Shown piece by piece: positions 17,501 to 25,191 of a stretch of DNA of 64,000 bases. This stretch comes from CAMYLY01 sp036397755 (GTDB taxonomy: Bacteria; Gemmatimonadota; Gemmatimonadetes; Gemmatimonadales; GWC2-71-9). Made by a program: the position numbers and the translations under genes. Under the pieces are notes generated by a model, which saw only the letters and a list, made by a program, of their open reading frames with translations, did not search any database and was not told where the DNA came from. Position 1 is the first letter of the stretch. Every line of letters begins with the position of its first letter. The DNA lies in contig DASWII010000061.1 in the NCBI GenBank assembly GCA_036397755.1, positions 62,001 through 126,000 of the forward strand, read 5' to 3'.

Positions 17501-18415
17501 TCAGACACCGACTCCCGCGCGCTGCACCTGCTCCCACGCGTGGTAGGACGATCGCACCAGCGGGCCCGCCTCGACGTGACGGAAGCCCAGACCGAAACCC
17601 ACGGTCCGAAGTTCGGCGAACTCGTCGGGAGTGTAGAACCGCGCGACGGGCAGGTGCGCCGGCGACGGCCGGAGGTATTGCCCCACCGTGAGGATGTCAA
17701 CGTCTTGCTCCCGCAAGTGGCGCATCGCCGCCAGCAGCTCATCCCATTCTTCCCCGAGGCCGCACATGAGACCGGATTTCGTCACGGACTCCGGCCGCAG
17801 CGCCTTGGCCCCTCGCAACAACCGCAAGGCCCTCGCGTACCGCCCGCCCGGCCGCGCGAGGCGATACAGCCGCTCCACAGTCTCGAGATTGTGATTCAGG
17901 ATGTCCGGCCGGCTGGCGACCACGATCCCGAGCGCCACGTCGGAGCCTTTGAAATCGGGAATGAGCAGCTCCACCGACGATCCAGGCAAACGCGCCCGGA
18001 TCTCGTGCACGCAGGCCGCGAACGCTTCAGCCCCTCCATTGCGCAGATCGTCGCGATCGACGCTGGTGATCACCACATGCCGCAATCCCATGGCCGTGAC
18101 CGCCTCCGCGAGGCGGCGCGGCTCATCGGGATCGTACGGCCTGGGCGTGCCATGAGCGACCGCGCAATACGCGCAGTTTCTCGTGCAGACGTCTCCCAGG
18201 ATCATGAAGGTCGCCGCGCGGTGCTCCCAGCACTCACCGACGTTTGGGCAGTGCGCTTCCTCGCACACCGTGTGGAGGTCGAGCTCGCGCATGAGCTGCT
18301 TGATCTGGACGTACTGCTTGCCACCCGGGGCTTGCACCTTCAGCCACGCCGGCTTGCGGGCGAGTGGGCGGGGGGGTGGAGCGGTGACGTCACGCGTCAA
18401 CTGTACGAGGTCCAT
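17501..18415 (-). CDS. lipA: Lipoyl synthase
   Basis: 304 residues. Radical-SAM enzyme that inserts two sulfurs into protein-bound octanoyl groups. Both iron-sulfur motifs are seen: the auxiliary cluster CEEAHCPNVGEC and the radical-SAM CX3CX2C as CTRNCAYC; the C-terminal RSSYHA serine motif that ligates the auxiliary cluster is also present. It leads the operon lipA-pdhA-pdhB-pdhC-lpdA-membrane protein-lipB, so lipoate assembly and its main acceptor are made together. A 76-base gap separates it from thiO upstream. Confidence 0.97.
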   Translation of the reverse strand: MDLVQLTRDVTAPPPRPLARKPAWLKVQAPGGKQYVQIKQLMRELDLHTVCEEAHCPNVGECWEHRAATFMILGDVCTRNCAYCAVAHGTPRPYDPDEPRRLAEAVTAMGLRHVVITSVDRDDLRNGGAEAFAACVHEIRARLPGSSVELLIPDFKGSDVALGIVVASRPDILNHNLETVERLYRLARPGGRYARALRLLRGAKALRPESVTKSGLMCGLGEEWDELLAAMRHLREQDVDILTVGQYLRPSPAHLPVARFYTPDEFAELRTVGFGLGFRHVEAGPLVRSSYHAWEQVQRAGVGV

Positions 18416-18491
18416 GGCGGCCGTAACTTAGCTTCGGGCCACGGCCGAAACCACCCAACGAGCGCACCACGTTCAACCAGTCAGTTGAAGC

Positions 18492-19622
18492 CTACACGCA
18501 TAGCCGGCGTGGCTCCAGGAATTGTGTCGTCTCGTCTTGAGTGATTCCGTCCATCGCCTCGTGCACGAGGATGCCCGTGAGGGCCGCGAGGAGGACACCG
18601 TTGCGCCCGTGGCCGGTGGCGTACCATAAGCCCTGGATGTCCGGGTCGGCTCCGATGATCGGATAGCCGTCGGGGGTCATGGGACGCAGTCCCGCCCAGG
18701 CGTCGATCGGGGTCTGAGCCGCGAGCACCGGGAAGATCCGGGCCGCCACGGCGGCGAGCTGCGCGCGTCCCTGATCCGTCACCCTATCGTCAAAGCCGAC
18801 ATGCTCCATCGTCGATCCCACGATTGCCGTGCCGTCGCGATGCACCACATAGCCCCCGGTCCCGAACACCACGGCGGGCGGTACGCCGCGCGGCCACCGA
18901 TACTTCACCATCTGCCCGCGCACGGGTTCGACCGGGAGCGCCCGAGGGAGGCCCGCCAGCGTGCCCGACCAGCTTCCGGCAGCCACGACGACCGCGCCGG
19001 CCCGGATGCCCCGCGCTGGGGCGCGTCGCGTGCGCACTCCCAGAACGCGCCCGGAACGGAGCATGAGCTCCGTGGCCGGATCGCGCCGACGAATGCGGGC
19101 GCCGTGCATGCGCGCACCGGCGAGAAGGGCTGCGTGCAGGCGTTCGGGGCGCAGGCTCGCGTCCTCCGGCGCGAATACCGCGCCCACGACTTCTGGTCCC
19201 AATCCCGGCAAGGCCTCCTGCATCTCGGTCGCGGCCAACCACTGTGTTGGGTACCCATGTTGACGCTGCCACGCCACCGCCGCGCGGCTTTCCCTGGCCT
19301 CCTCCTCGGTGAAGCGCACGCGATGGATCCCGCACAGCTGCAGGCCGATGTCGATCCCGGTGGCTGCCTGAAGCGTCGCGATCAACGAGGGGTAGAGGTC
19401 ACGGGCCCGCACCGCGGCGCGCAGCAAGGGGTCGTTCGGGCCGGCTTCGAGCATGGGGGCCAGCATGCCGGCCGACGCGGCCGTGGCTGCGCCCGGCAGG
19501 GCCGAGTGATCCACCACAACCACCCGTCGTCCGGTGCTGGACAGCTCGTATGCGCAAGCTGCACCAATGATTCCTCCGCCAACGATCAGGACGTCAGGGG
19601 TGGATCCGGTGCGCGTCGACAT
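18492..19622 (-). CDS. thiO: FAD-dependent amine oxidase, glycine oxidase ThiO-like
   Basis: 376 residues. DAO-type flavoenzyme: N-terminal VLIVGGGIIGAACAYEL for FAD binding, AATAASAGMLAPMLEAG, PVRGQMVKY, and C-terminal GLRPMTPDGYPIIGADP with ATGHGRNGVLLA. These match glycine oxidases that make the iminoglycine (dehydroglycine) used in thiazole synthesis for thiamine. Thiamine diphosphate is the cofactor of the PDH E1 encoded downstream on the same strand, which makes the placement sensible, but no other thi gene is nearby, so a role in general D-amino acid or glycine oxidation is also possible. Confidence 0.75.
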   Translation of the reverse strand: MSTRTGSTPDVLIVGGGIIGAACAYELSSTGRRVVVVDHSALPGAATAASAGMLAPMLEAGPNDPLLRAAVRARDLYPSLIATLQAATGIDIGLQLCGIHRVRFTEEEARESRAAVAWQRQHGYPTQWLAATEMQEALPGLGPEVVGAVFAPEDASLRPERLHAALLAGARMHGARIRRRDPATELMLRSGRVLGVRTRRAPARGIRAGAVVVAAGSWSGTLAGLPRALPVEPVRGQMVKYRWPRGVPPAVVFGTGGYVVHRDGTAIVGSTMEHVGFDDRVTDQGRAQLAAVAARIFPVLAAQTPIDAWAGLRPMTPDGYPIIGADPDIQGLWYATGHGRNGVLLAALTGILVHEAMDGITQDETTQFLEPRRLCV

Positions 19623-19683
19623 GAAACTCGTTTCGGACTAGGTTCGTACGGAGCAGTGGACATCAGAGGTATGGAGGCTGCAC

Positions 19684-19899
19684 ATGATTCGCCCGCTCGT
19701 CGGTTACGCGGCACTGGCCGTCATCGGTATCATCGCGCTGAAGTTGATATTGGGGGTCCTCGGCTTCGCGTTCAAGCTGATGTGGGGCTTCCTCTGGCTC
19801 GCGGCGCTGGGGTTCATCTTCTATCTCGTTCTGAAGATCATCAGCCCGAGCACGGCAAAGCGCGTCAAGGAGAAGATCCGGGGCGACGAAGCAGTCTAG
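19684..19899 (+). CDS. Small membrane protein, unknown
   Basis: 71 residues, ATG preceded by GGAGG (the bases before CTGCACATG). Two adjoining hydrophobic stretches (about 5-25 and 29-52) and a basic tail SPSTAKRVKEKIRG. No recognised family. Divergent from thiO with a 61-base gap. Confidence 0.65.
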   Translation: MIRPLVGYAALAVIGIIALKLILGVLGFAFKLMWGFLWLAALGFIFYLVLKIISPSTAKRVKEKIRGDEAV

Positions 19900-19953
19900 C
19901 TAGGCGCCCTGCCGGATGTCACGCACGCCACGGTCCCGGGCCGCGGCGTGCAC

Positions 19954-20757
19954 TTACTTGTTGGGGCTGTCGGGTGGGGCCGGGGCCCGCAAGGGCAGGT
20001 CGTCCGGCGGGACGTCGGTGATTTCCCTGAGGCGCATGGTGATGGTCGCGATCGAAGCGAACTTCGACTTGAGTTGCACGACGAGCCGGCGATCATCGTC
20101 CGTGATCCACATCAGCGGTTCCTGACTCTCCGCCAGAATCCCTCTCCCTCGTATGGTTGGGCGAAGCACCAGCGTCGAAAAGGTGCCCGCCGGGAGGTTG
20201 AGCGTTTCTCGGCGCAGCACCTCCAGCACGACCGGGTTGCGATCAGGTCGGAAGTAGCGCTGGAACTCATATCGTTGGCCCACTTCGAGATCCACCGTGC
20301 GTACGAAGTAGAAGAACGCCGCGTCGTCGAGCGGCTCGGCCACGGTTGGTCGCACGGAGTCGACGCCGGACTCGAGATAGTATCCCGAATCAGCAAAGAT
20401 CTCGTAGGCGGTGTATCGATCGCGGTCTCCCTCATGAAAGTCCTGGATGAACCGAGCCGACACGAGCCGAGTCGGATCGAACCATGAGTCCGAACGATCG
20501 TCCAGTCGATAGAAGAACCCGCCCCCGCGCAGCCTGAAGATCACGTGTAGCAACGAGTCCCCGCGGACGGTATCGAGTCCGGCGACGTGCATCACGCCTT
20601 CACCGAGGGTGAGCAATCCGAACCGAACGTCATAGATCAGCGTCTCTCCCACCGGGAACGGCGTCACACGGCTTGGGCCGGGGGCGGACCGATCCTGCGC
20701 GACGACTGGGCTCAGCGCGAGGATGACGGCGCTGCCGACGTGCAGGAGCCGGTTCAT
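19954..20757 (-). CDS. DUF3108-family exported protein
   Basis: 267 residues with signal peptide LHVGSAVILALSPVVAQ. The mature part matches the DUF3108 pattern: PFPVGETLIYDVRFGLLTLGEG, then FFYRLDDRSDSWFDP, FFYFVRTVDLEVGQRYEF, LNLPAGTFSTLVLRP, and WITDDDRRLVVQLKSKF near the end. Such proteins are periplasmic or outer-membrane-associated beta structures of unknown function. The start overlaps the stop of the glycosyltransferase gene by 4 bases (ATGA), so the two are probably translated together. A role in surface polysaccharide biology is only suggested by that link. Confidence 0.85.
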   Translation of the reverse strand: MNRLLHVGSAVILALSPVVAQDRSAPGPSRVTPFPVGETLIYDVRFGLLTLGEGVMHVAGLDTVRGDSLLHVIFRLRGGGFFYRLDDRSDSWFDPTRLVSARFIQDFHEGDRDRYTAYEIFADSGYYLESGVDSVRPTVAEPLDDAAFFYFVRTVDLEVGQRYEFQRYFRPDRNPVVLEVLRRETLNLPAGTFSTLVLRPTIRGRGILAESQEPLMWITDDDRRLVVQLKSKFASIATITMRLREITDVPPDDLPLRAPAPPDSPNK

Positions 20758-21503
20758 CCCCGCCTCACCGCCTGCACGGTGGACGCGATCCGGACGCGCC
20801 GCCCGGTGCGCAGCAGACCCACGGCCAGCTCGACCGCGCCGATGTCCGACGTTCCGGAGGTGGCGCGCGGGAGCCGCGGGGCCAACAAGGCCACGACCTG
20901 GCGCGCCTGACCCGCGGCGCGTGCCACCAACTCGGCGAATGCGCTCGGGCCCTCACTTGCCAACAGGCGCTCGGTGCGGTCCTGAAAGCAGTTCCGCAGC
21001 GTTACGAGGCGAATGCCGCACACGCCGGACGTGAAATCACGAATGCCGGGCACGATCACGCCGGGCCGCAAGAGCCAAGGGGCGAACTGCCGCACGAGCC
21101 GTTTCCCGAACGCTTCCTCGTCCGCCATCGTTTCGGTCACGATCACGTCCGCGCCGGACTCGAAGCCCCGGACGATATCGGGGATGACCGCCGGGGAGAC
21201 GCTAAAGTCGGCGGGCAACGTGATCGCGAGATCGCGTTTCGGGCGATCCGTCCGATCGGCTGCATCGCGGAGCAGACCCTCGAGCCCCGCCGCGTAGCCG
21301 CCGATGCGGTCCCGCGTGGTGACGTTCATCGGCAGGGCACCCTGATAGGCTTCCAGAGTCTCGCGGGTGTCGTCCGTCGACGCGTCATCGAGCACGAGCA
21401 CATGGTACTCGCGCGGGAACTCCTCGAAGACCTTGCGGAGCTTCCAGAGCACCAGCCCGGCGGTGCGGGCGCTATTGTGCGTGCGTATGCAGACGTAGAT
21501 CAT
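20754..21503 (-). CDS. Glycosyltransferase family 2
   Basis: 249 residues from ATG 21503 (GGAG upstream). GT-A fold: N-terminal MIYVCIRTHNSARTAGLVL, LVLDDASTDDTRETLEAY with the nucleotide-binding aspartates, and ITLPADFSVSP in the place of the usual DxD-bearing strand. Lacks obvious transmembrane helices, so it would be cytoplasmic or peripherally bound. It resembles dolichol-phosphate-mannose-synthase-like GT2 enzymes; donor and acceptor are unknown. Overlaps the DUF3108 gene downstream. Confidence 0.85.
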   Translation of the reverse strand: MIYVCIRTHNSARTAGLVLWKLRKVFEEFPREYHVLVLDDASTDDTRETLEAYQGALPMNVTTRDRIGGYAAGLEGLLRDAADRTDRPKRDLAITLPADFSVSPAVIPDIVRGFESGADVIVTETMADEEAFGKRLVRQFAPWLLRPGVIVPGIRDFTSGVCGIRLVTLRNCFQDRTERLLASEGPSAFAELVARAAGQARQVVALLAPRLPRATSGTSDIGAVELAVGLLRTGRRVRIASTVQAVRRG

Positions 21504-21568
21504 ACAACTCCAGGCGATCCCCATCAGGGGATACGCGGCTCGCGCGAAAAAGTTCGCGGGGAATGTAA

Positions 21569-23113
21569 TTAGGGCGTGGACCGCACCGCCTCCGCCGGTA
21601 CCCGCGGCAGCCGGACGCAGAAAATCGCACCGCCGACCCGGGGCGACTCGAGGTCGATCGACCCGCCGTAGTCCCGCACGATCCCCTGGCTGATCGAGAG
21701 CCCGAGCCCGGTGCCGTGGCCCTCTCCCTTGGTCGTGAAGAACGGGTTGAAGATCTGCGAGGCGATCGACGCCGGTACCCCCGGCCCGTCATCGGCAACG
21801 GCGATGACGACTGTGTCGGAGTCGCCGGTCACTTCCACGGTGAGCTTGCCACCCACGCGAGAGGTTCGCATGGCTTGCGCCGCGTTGTGCATGAGGTTGA
21901 TCAAGACCTGCTGTAGGCGATCCCGGTGCACTTCGACGTCGAGACGCCCGTCGGGTACGTGGACTTCGGCGTGGATCCCCGCCGCCGTCAACTCGTGGCG
22001 CATCAGCTGCATCGTGGCGCGGACGATGGGCCCGACCGCTTCGCGGCGACGCGGCCCGCTGGTCTTTCGGCCCAAGGTAAGGAGGTTTTGCACGAGCGCG
22101 GACGCCCGCTCGGCTTCGCCGCGAATCATGGCCAGCTGCCCCTGGTGCGACGCGGGGGTCAACGGCTCCTCGCTCAGAAAGTCGGCCAAGGCGATTACGG
22201 TGGCCAGGGGGTTTCGCAGATCGTGGGCGACTCCCGCGATGAGTTCTCCGATGGCGGAGAGCTTTTCCGACTGCACCAGTTGCTGCTGCAGGCGGTGTTT
22301 CTCGGTTTCGTCCTCGAAGATGAGCAGCGACGTCCCCGGCGGTTGCACCAACTCCAATCCCGCGACCGTGTAGCGCCTCCCGGCGCGCTCGAGCTCCTTG
22401 GGGGCTTGAACGCTGCGTTCCGCCACCGCCTGCTCGATGGTGCGAATCCAGGCCGGGGGGAGAATCTCGCGCCAGGCCTGTCCCGCGAGTCCGGTCACTG
22501 GGAGTTCCACGATGCGGGCGAACGCCTTGTTGGCTCTGCGGATCCGGCCGCGCGCGTCGATCAGGCAGAACGCCTGCCCGATGGCGTCTACCGTCTGCTC
22601 CCATTCGAGCTTGCCCAACGACAGGAGCCGCAGGAGACTGGCGTTCTCGACGGCCATGCCCAGCTGGGCATTGATGGCCTGTAACAAATCCAGGTCCGCA
22701 TCAGCGTACCGTCCCTCGGTGTGGCTCGCCACCAGGACGGCCCCGATCGGACGACCGCTGGTGAGCACCGGCGCCCCCATCCAGGACCGGATCGCGTGGC
22801 GGTGCAGGCCGACGGCTTCGCGGCTCGTATCGTCCACGGTGCTCAGCACTCGCGCGCCCTCACTGATAACAAACTTGACAAGCGCGTCGGTAGGCCGGGG
22901 ATTGTCAGAGCCGGTTGCGTGGGCGGCGAAGGGAGCGTGCGTATCCGAGTGGTGTAGCACAACGAGAAGCGAGTCGGGACTCAACGCGTCTTGCAGGGCT
23001 CGCGCCACATGCGTCACGGCGTCCTCGAGCTGCAGCAGTCCCGCAAGCTCGCGGCCGAGGCGGGTGACGAAGCGGAGCGGCGAATCGTGTAAGTCGTCAG
23101 GAGGCAGCGTCAT
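21569..23113 (-). CDS. Sensor histidine kinase with GAF and PAS domains
   Basis: 514 residues from ATG 23113. Domains: GAF-like (about 25-170, VLVASHTEGRYADADLDLLQ), PAS-like (about 180-290, FCLIDARGRIRRANKAFARI), HisKA with the phospho-acceptor histidine in IAGVAHDLRNPLATV, and HATPase_c with N-box NLMHNAAQA, G1 DDGPGVP, F-box NPFFTTKG and G2 GHGTGLGLS. No membrane segments, so it is a soluble NtrB-like kinase. No response regulator is adjacent. Its start codon shares bases with the start codon of the divergent gene at 23112. No strong ribosome-binding site precedes this ATG, so the true start is less certain than the domain calls. Confidence 0.93.
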   Translation of the reverse strand: MTLPPDDLHDSPLRFVTRLGRELAGLLQLEDAVTHVARALQDALSPDSLLVVLHHSDTHAPFAAHATGSDNPRPTDALVKFVISEGARVLSTVDDTSREAVGLHRHAIRSWMGAPVLTSGRPIGAVLVASHTEGRYADADLDLLQAINAQLGMAVENASLLRLLSLGKLEWEQTVDAIGQAFCLIDARGRIRRANKAFARIVELPVTGLAGQAWREILPPAWIRTIEQAVAERSVQAPKELERAGRRYTVAGLELVQPPGTSLLIFEDETEKHRLQQQLVQSEKLSAIGELIAGVAHDLRNPLATVIALADFLSEEPLTPASHQGQLAMIRGEAERASALVQNLLTLGRKTSGPRRREAVGPIVRATMQLMRHELTAAGIHAEVHVPDGRLDVEVHRDRLQQVLINLMHNAAQAMRTSRVGGKLTVEVTGDSDTVVIAVADDGPGVPASIASQIFNPFFTTKGEGHGTGLGLSISQGIVRDYGGSIDLESPRVGGAIFCVRLPRVPAEAVRSTP

Positions 23114-23834
23114 GATCTTAGCCAATGTGCGAGCGCGGTTCGCTCCGTCCGATGCCGACTGCGTCGTGTCGGCTCTGGCCAACGGAGACGTGTCGCGCGA
23201 ACGCGAACTGCGGGCGCTTCGCGACCAGAAGGGTCTCGACGTGCTGCTCGACGACCCGAGGTTGCCCGCCCGGCTCGAGCAGGACGATCGGCTCGTCGGG
23301 ACGTCGGTTGCGCTGCTGCTGTACGTCGCCGTGCGGCATCGCCTCAAGGCAGTGGGGTTGGATGATCCCGAACTCGCGGATTACCTGGGTGCGTTGCTGC
23401 TCGAATTCGGCGGGTATCAACGGGCGTACCGTATTGCCCAACACGACGACGCCACGTATCACTACCTTGCGGACATCGTCGCCGCCATCGACGGCACGGA
23501 GGGGCCGAGAGGGTTCTTGCTCCGTGTGCACCTTGGCAACTTCAGTCTGTGGCTTGCCGGCGTGTTTCCGGACTACATCGCGGCGCGGCGGAACCGCTCG
23601 GGCGCACCTGATCTCACGTACTTCGAGTCCCTGGGTGCGCGCGGCTTCCGTATGGCCGCAGACCATCGCTTGGCGCGAGCCTACGACCTCGACGGGATCT
23701 ACGCACGCGCCGCTGAGGCATTTTGCGAACTGCGCGTTGCGCTGAACCGCCTTTCTGACCGGCTGCTCTTTCCGCATTGGCATTCGCCGAACCGCCTACT
23801 GCGCCAAGTGGCGGACGACAGCTCGCTCTGCTGA
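23112..23834 (+). CDS. Conserved-looking protein of unknown function
   Basis: 240 residues. ATG 23112 is preceded by AGGAGG (23099-23104), an excellent ribosome-binding site that lies inside the divergent kinase gene. The product is soluble, mostly helical and rich in aromatic and charged motifs: ALLLYVAVRHRLKAVGL, YHYLADIVAAIDGTEG, VHLGNFSLWLAGVFPDYIAA, LTYFESLGARGFRMAADH, and a C-terminal FPHWHSPNRLLRQ. I do not recognise the family. It is real because codon use and the start signals are strong. It converges on a lipoprotein gene four bases away. Confidence 0.8.
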   Translation: MILANVRARFAPSDADCVVSALANGDVSRERELRALRDQKGLDVLLDDPRLPARLEQDDRLVGTSVALLLYVAVRHRLKAVGLDDPELADYLGALLLEFGGYQRAYRIAQHDDATYHYLADIVAAIDGTEGPRGFLLRVHLGNFSLWLAGVFPDYIAARRNRSGAPDLTYFESLGARGFRMAADHRLARAYDLDGIYARAAEAFCELRVALNRLSDRLLFPHWHSPNRLLRQVADDSSLC

Positions 23835-23838
23835 CGCG

Positions 23839-24333
23839 CTAGCGCGCCGCGGCCGTATCGACTGGTCCAAAGAGCGGGCAGCGGGGCTCGCTCACGGCGG
23901 CCCACGTCACGCGGGTTCCAAACAAAGGGATGGCTGAACTTCCTGCCGACACGACGCCCAACTGCGGCAGTCCTCTAGGCGGGTCGAGATCATAGATCAG
24001 CACGCCCTTGAACGCCTCCGCGGAGTCCTCCACCAGCACGAGACCGAACCCCGGCGTGGCCGGGAACCCCTCACCTTCAAACCCAATGACGGCGCCCTCA
24101 GCACCTTCGGCGGCGAGTGCCGGTACCGTCCCATAGCCCACGACCCGAGCCGGCACCGTGCCGACAACACCAGCAGGCAGGGCATCAAGGATCTTGGTAC
24201 CTGCGCGCAGCTGGTCGAGCACCATCGTGGCTCCGGCCATGGCCGAAAAGCCGCACGCCGCCCGGTTCTCCGGATTCCCGCTACCGCATCCTACCGCAAC
24301 CGTGGCGGCGACGCCGACCAGGATCCAACGCAT
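23839..24333 (-). CDS. Lipoprotein of unknown function
   Basis: 164 residues from ATG 24333; starts further upstream would spoil the signal sequence. MRWILVGVAATVAVGCGSG is a lipoprotein signal with lipobox AVGC. The mature part has glycine- and valine-rich beta segments (GVVGTVPARVVGYGTVPAL, FGLVLVEDSAEAFKGVLIYD) and two further cysteines. No recognised domain. Convergent with the unknown gene at 23112 (four-base gap) and divergent from the FmdB gene. Confidence 0.7.
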   Translation of the reverse strand: MRWILVGVAATVAVGCGSGNPENRAACGFSAMAGATMVLDQLRAGTKILDALPAGVVGTVPARVVGYGTVPALAAEGAEGAVIGFEGEGFPATPGFGLVLVEDSAEAFKGVLIYDLDPPRGLPQLGVVSAGSSAIPLFGTRVTWAAVSEPRCPLFGPVDTAAAR

Positions 24334-24384
24334 GACTGGCAACCTAGCGCTTGGGCGGGTCCGGTGCCAGCGAACACCGCTCGC

Positions 24385-24414
24385 TTGACCGGGCTCGCGG
24401 GGTCCGTGTAACCT
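24385..24414 (+). promoter_or_regulatory. Predicted promoter of the FmdB zinc-ribbon gene
   Basis: TTGACC (24385-24390, 5 of 6 for -35), an 18-base spacer, and TAACCT (24409-24414, weak -10), about 40 bases before the ATG at 24453. Consensus match only. Confidence 0.35.
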
Positions 24415-24452
24415 AACGGTCGACGGGGTTTTGACCGGAAGGGGAGGGAGCA

Positions 24453-24617
24453 ATGCCGACGTACGAGTATGCCTGCGGGAAGTGTGGCAAGCGCTTCAGT
24501 CGCGTCGAGTCGATCGCCGCGCACGATCGTGTGCGCCCGAGCTGCCCGAAGTGCAAGTCGCGCAGAGTGTCACAGGTCTTCGCATCGTTTTTCGCAAAGA
24601 CCGCGAAGAAGAGCTAG
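24453..24617 (+). CDS. FmdB-family zinc-ribbon protein
   Basis: 54 residues, ATG with a strong GGGGAGGGAG upstream. MPTYEYACGKCGKRF is the classic start of the FmdB/CxxC-CxxC regulatory family, followed by SCPKCKSRRVSQVF; four cysteines can bind one zinc. Such proteins are found beside many unrelated genes and are thought to regulate or assist; their function is not firmly known. The next gene starts on the base after its stop, so they form a two-gene operon. Confidence 0.9.
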   Translation: MPTYEYACGKCGKRFSRVESIAAHDRVRPSCPKCKSRRVSQVFASFFAKTAKKS

Positions 24618-25187
24618 GTGTTCGAGCGGCTGCGCGCGGCCATCGACGCGGCTATCGATGCGGCCATGCCATCCGATAGGGAGGCGCTCACGTCCAAGAT
24701 GCGAGAAGCCGTGATCGAGGCGCGCGTGGCCATCGAGGCGATGCGCGAGGGGATCACGCGCACCGAGCAGTTGCTGGCGCACGAGCGTCGCGCCTTGGAA
24801 GACGCGGAGCGACGGGGCCGGTTGGCGGCGGGGATCCAGGATCAGGAGACCGCGGACGTTGCGCAGCAGTTTGCGAACAAGCACGGCCAGCGCGTGGAGG
24901 TGTTGGAACGGAAGCTGACGGCGCAACGGGATGAGCTCATGCTCGCCGAGAAGGAGTACGGGGACATGCGCGCCCAGTTGAAGAACGCGGAGCGGGATCG
25001 CACCACCGGTGAGGCGGCCCGGCGGGTGGACGCCGCGTGGCGCAGCATGGAAGCGGCCGGACTGGGCCGACCCGAAACGGACGCGTCCGATGCGCGGCTC
25101 GCGAGTGAACTGGATCGGGCGGATCGGGAAGCACGTGCCGACCAGCAGCTTGAGGAACTCAAGCGACGGATGGGTCGCGACCGCTGA
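24618..25187 (+). CDS. Coiled-coil protein, PspA-like layout
   Basis: 189 residues starting at GTG 24618 right after the FmdB stop. Nearly all helical: long heptad regions from about 30 to 135 (REAVIEARVAIEAMREGITR, AQQFANKHGQRVEVLERKL) and a charged tail ending ELKRRMGRDR. The arrangement of one N-terminal amphipathic segment and a long coiled coil recalls PspA/IM30 proteins, but the PspA motifs are not clear. Likely cytoplasmic. Converges with the symporter gene five bases away. Confidence 0.75.
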   Translation: MFERLRAAIDAAIDAAMPSDREALTSKMREAVIEARVAIEAMREGITRTEQLLAHERRALEDAERRGRLAAGIQDQETADVAQQFANKHGQRVEVLERKLTAQRDELMLAEKEYGDMRAQLKNAERDRTTGEAARRVDAAWRSMEAAGLGRPETDASDARLASELDRADREARADQQLEELKRRMGRDR

Positions 25188-25191
25188 GCTG

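Noticed and set aside
24618..25187. The coiled-coil protein named as PspA.
   Set aside because: Only the general helical layout fits; conserved PspA motifs were not seen.
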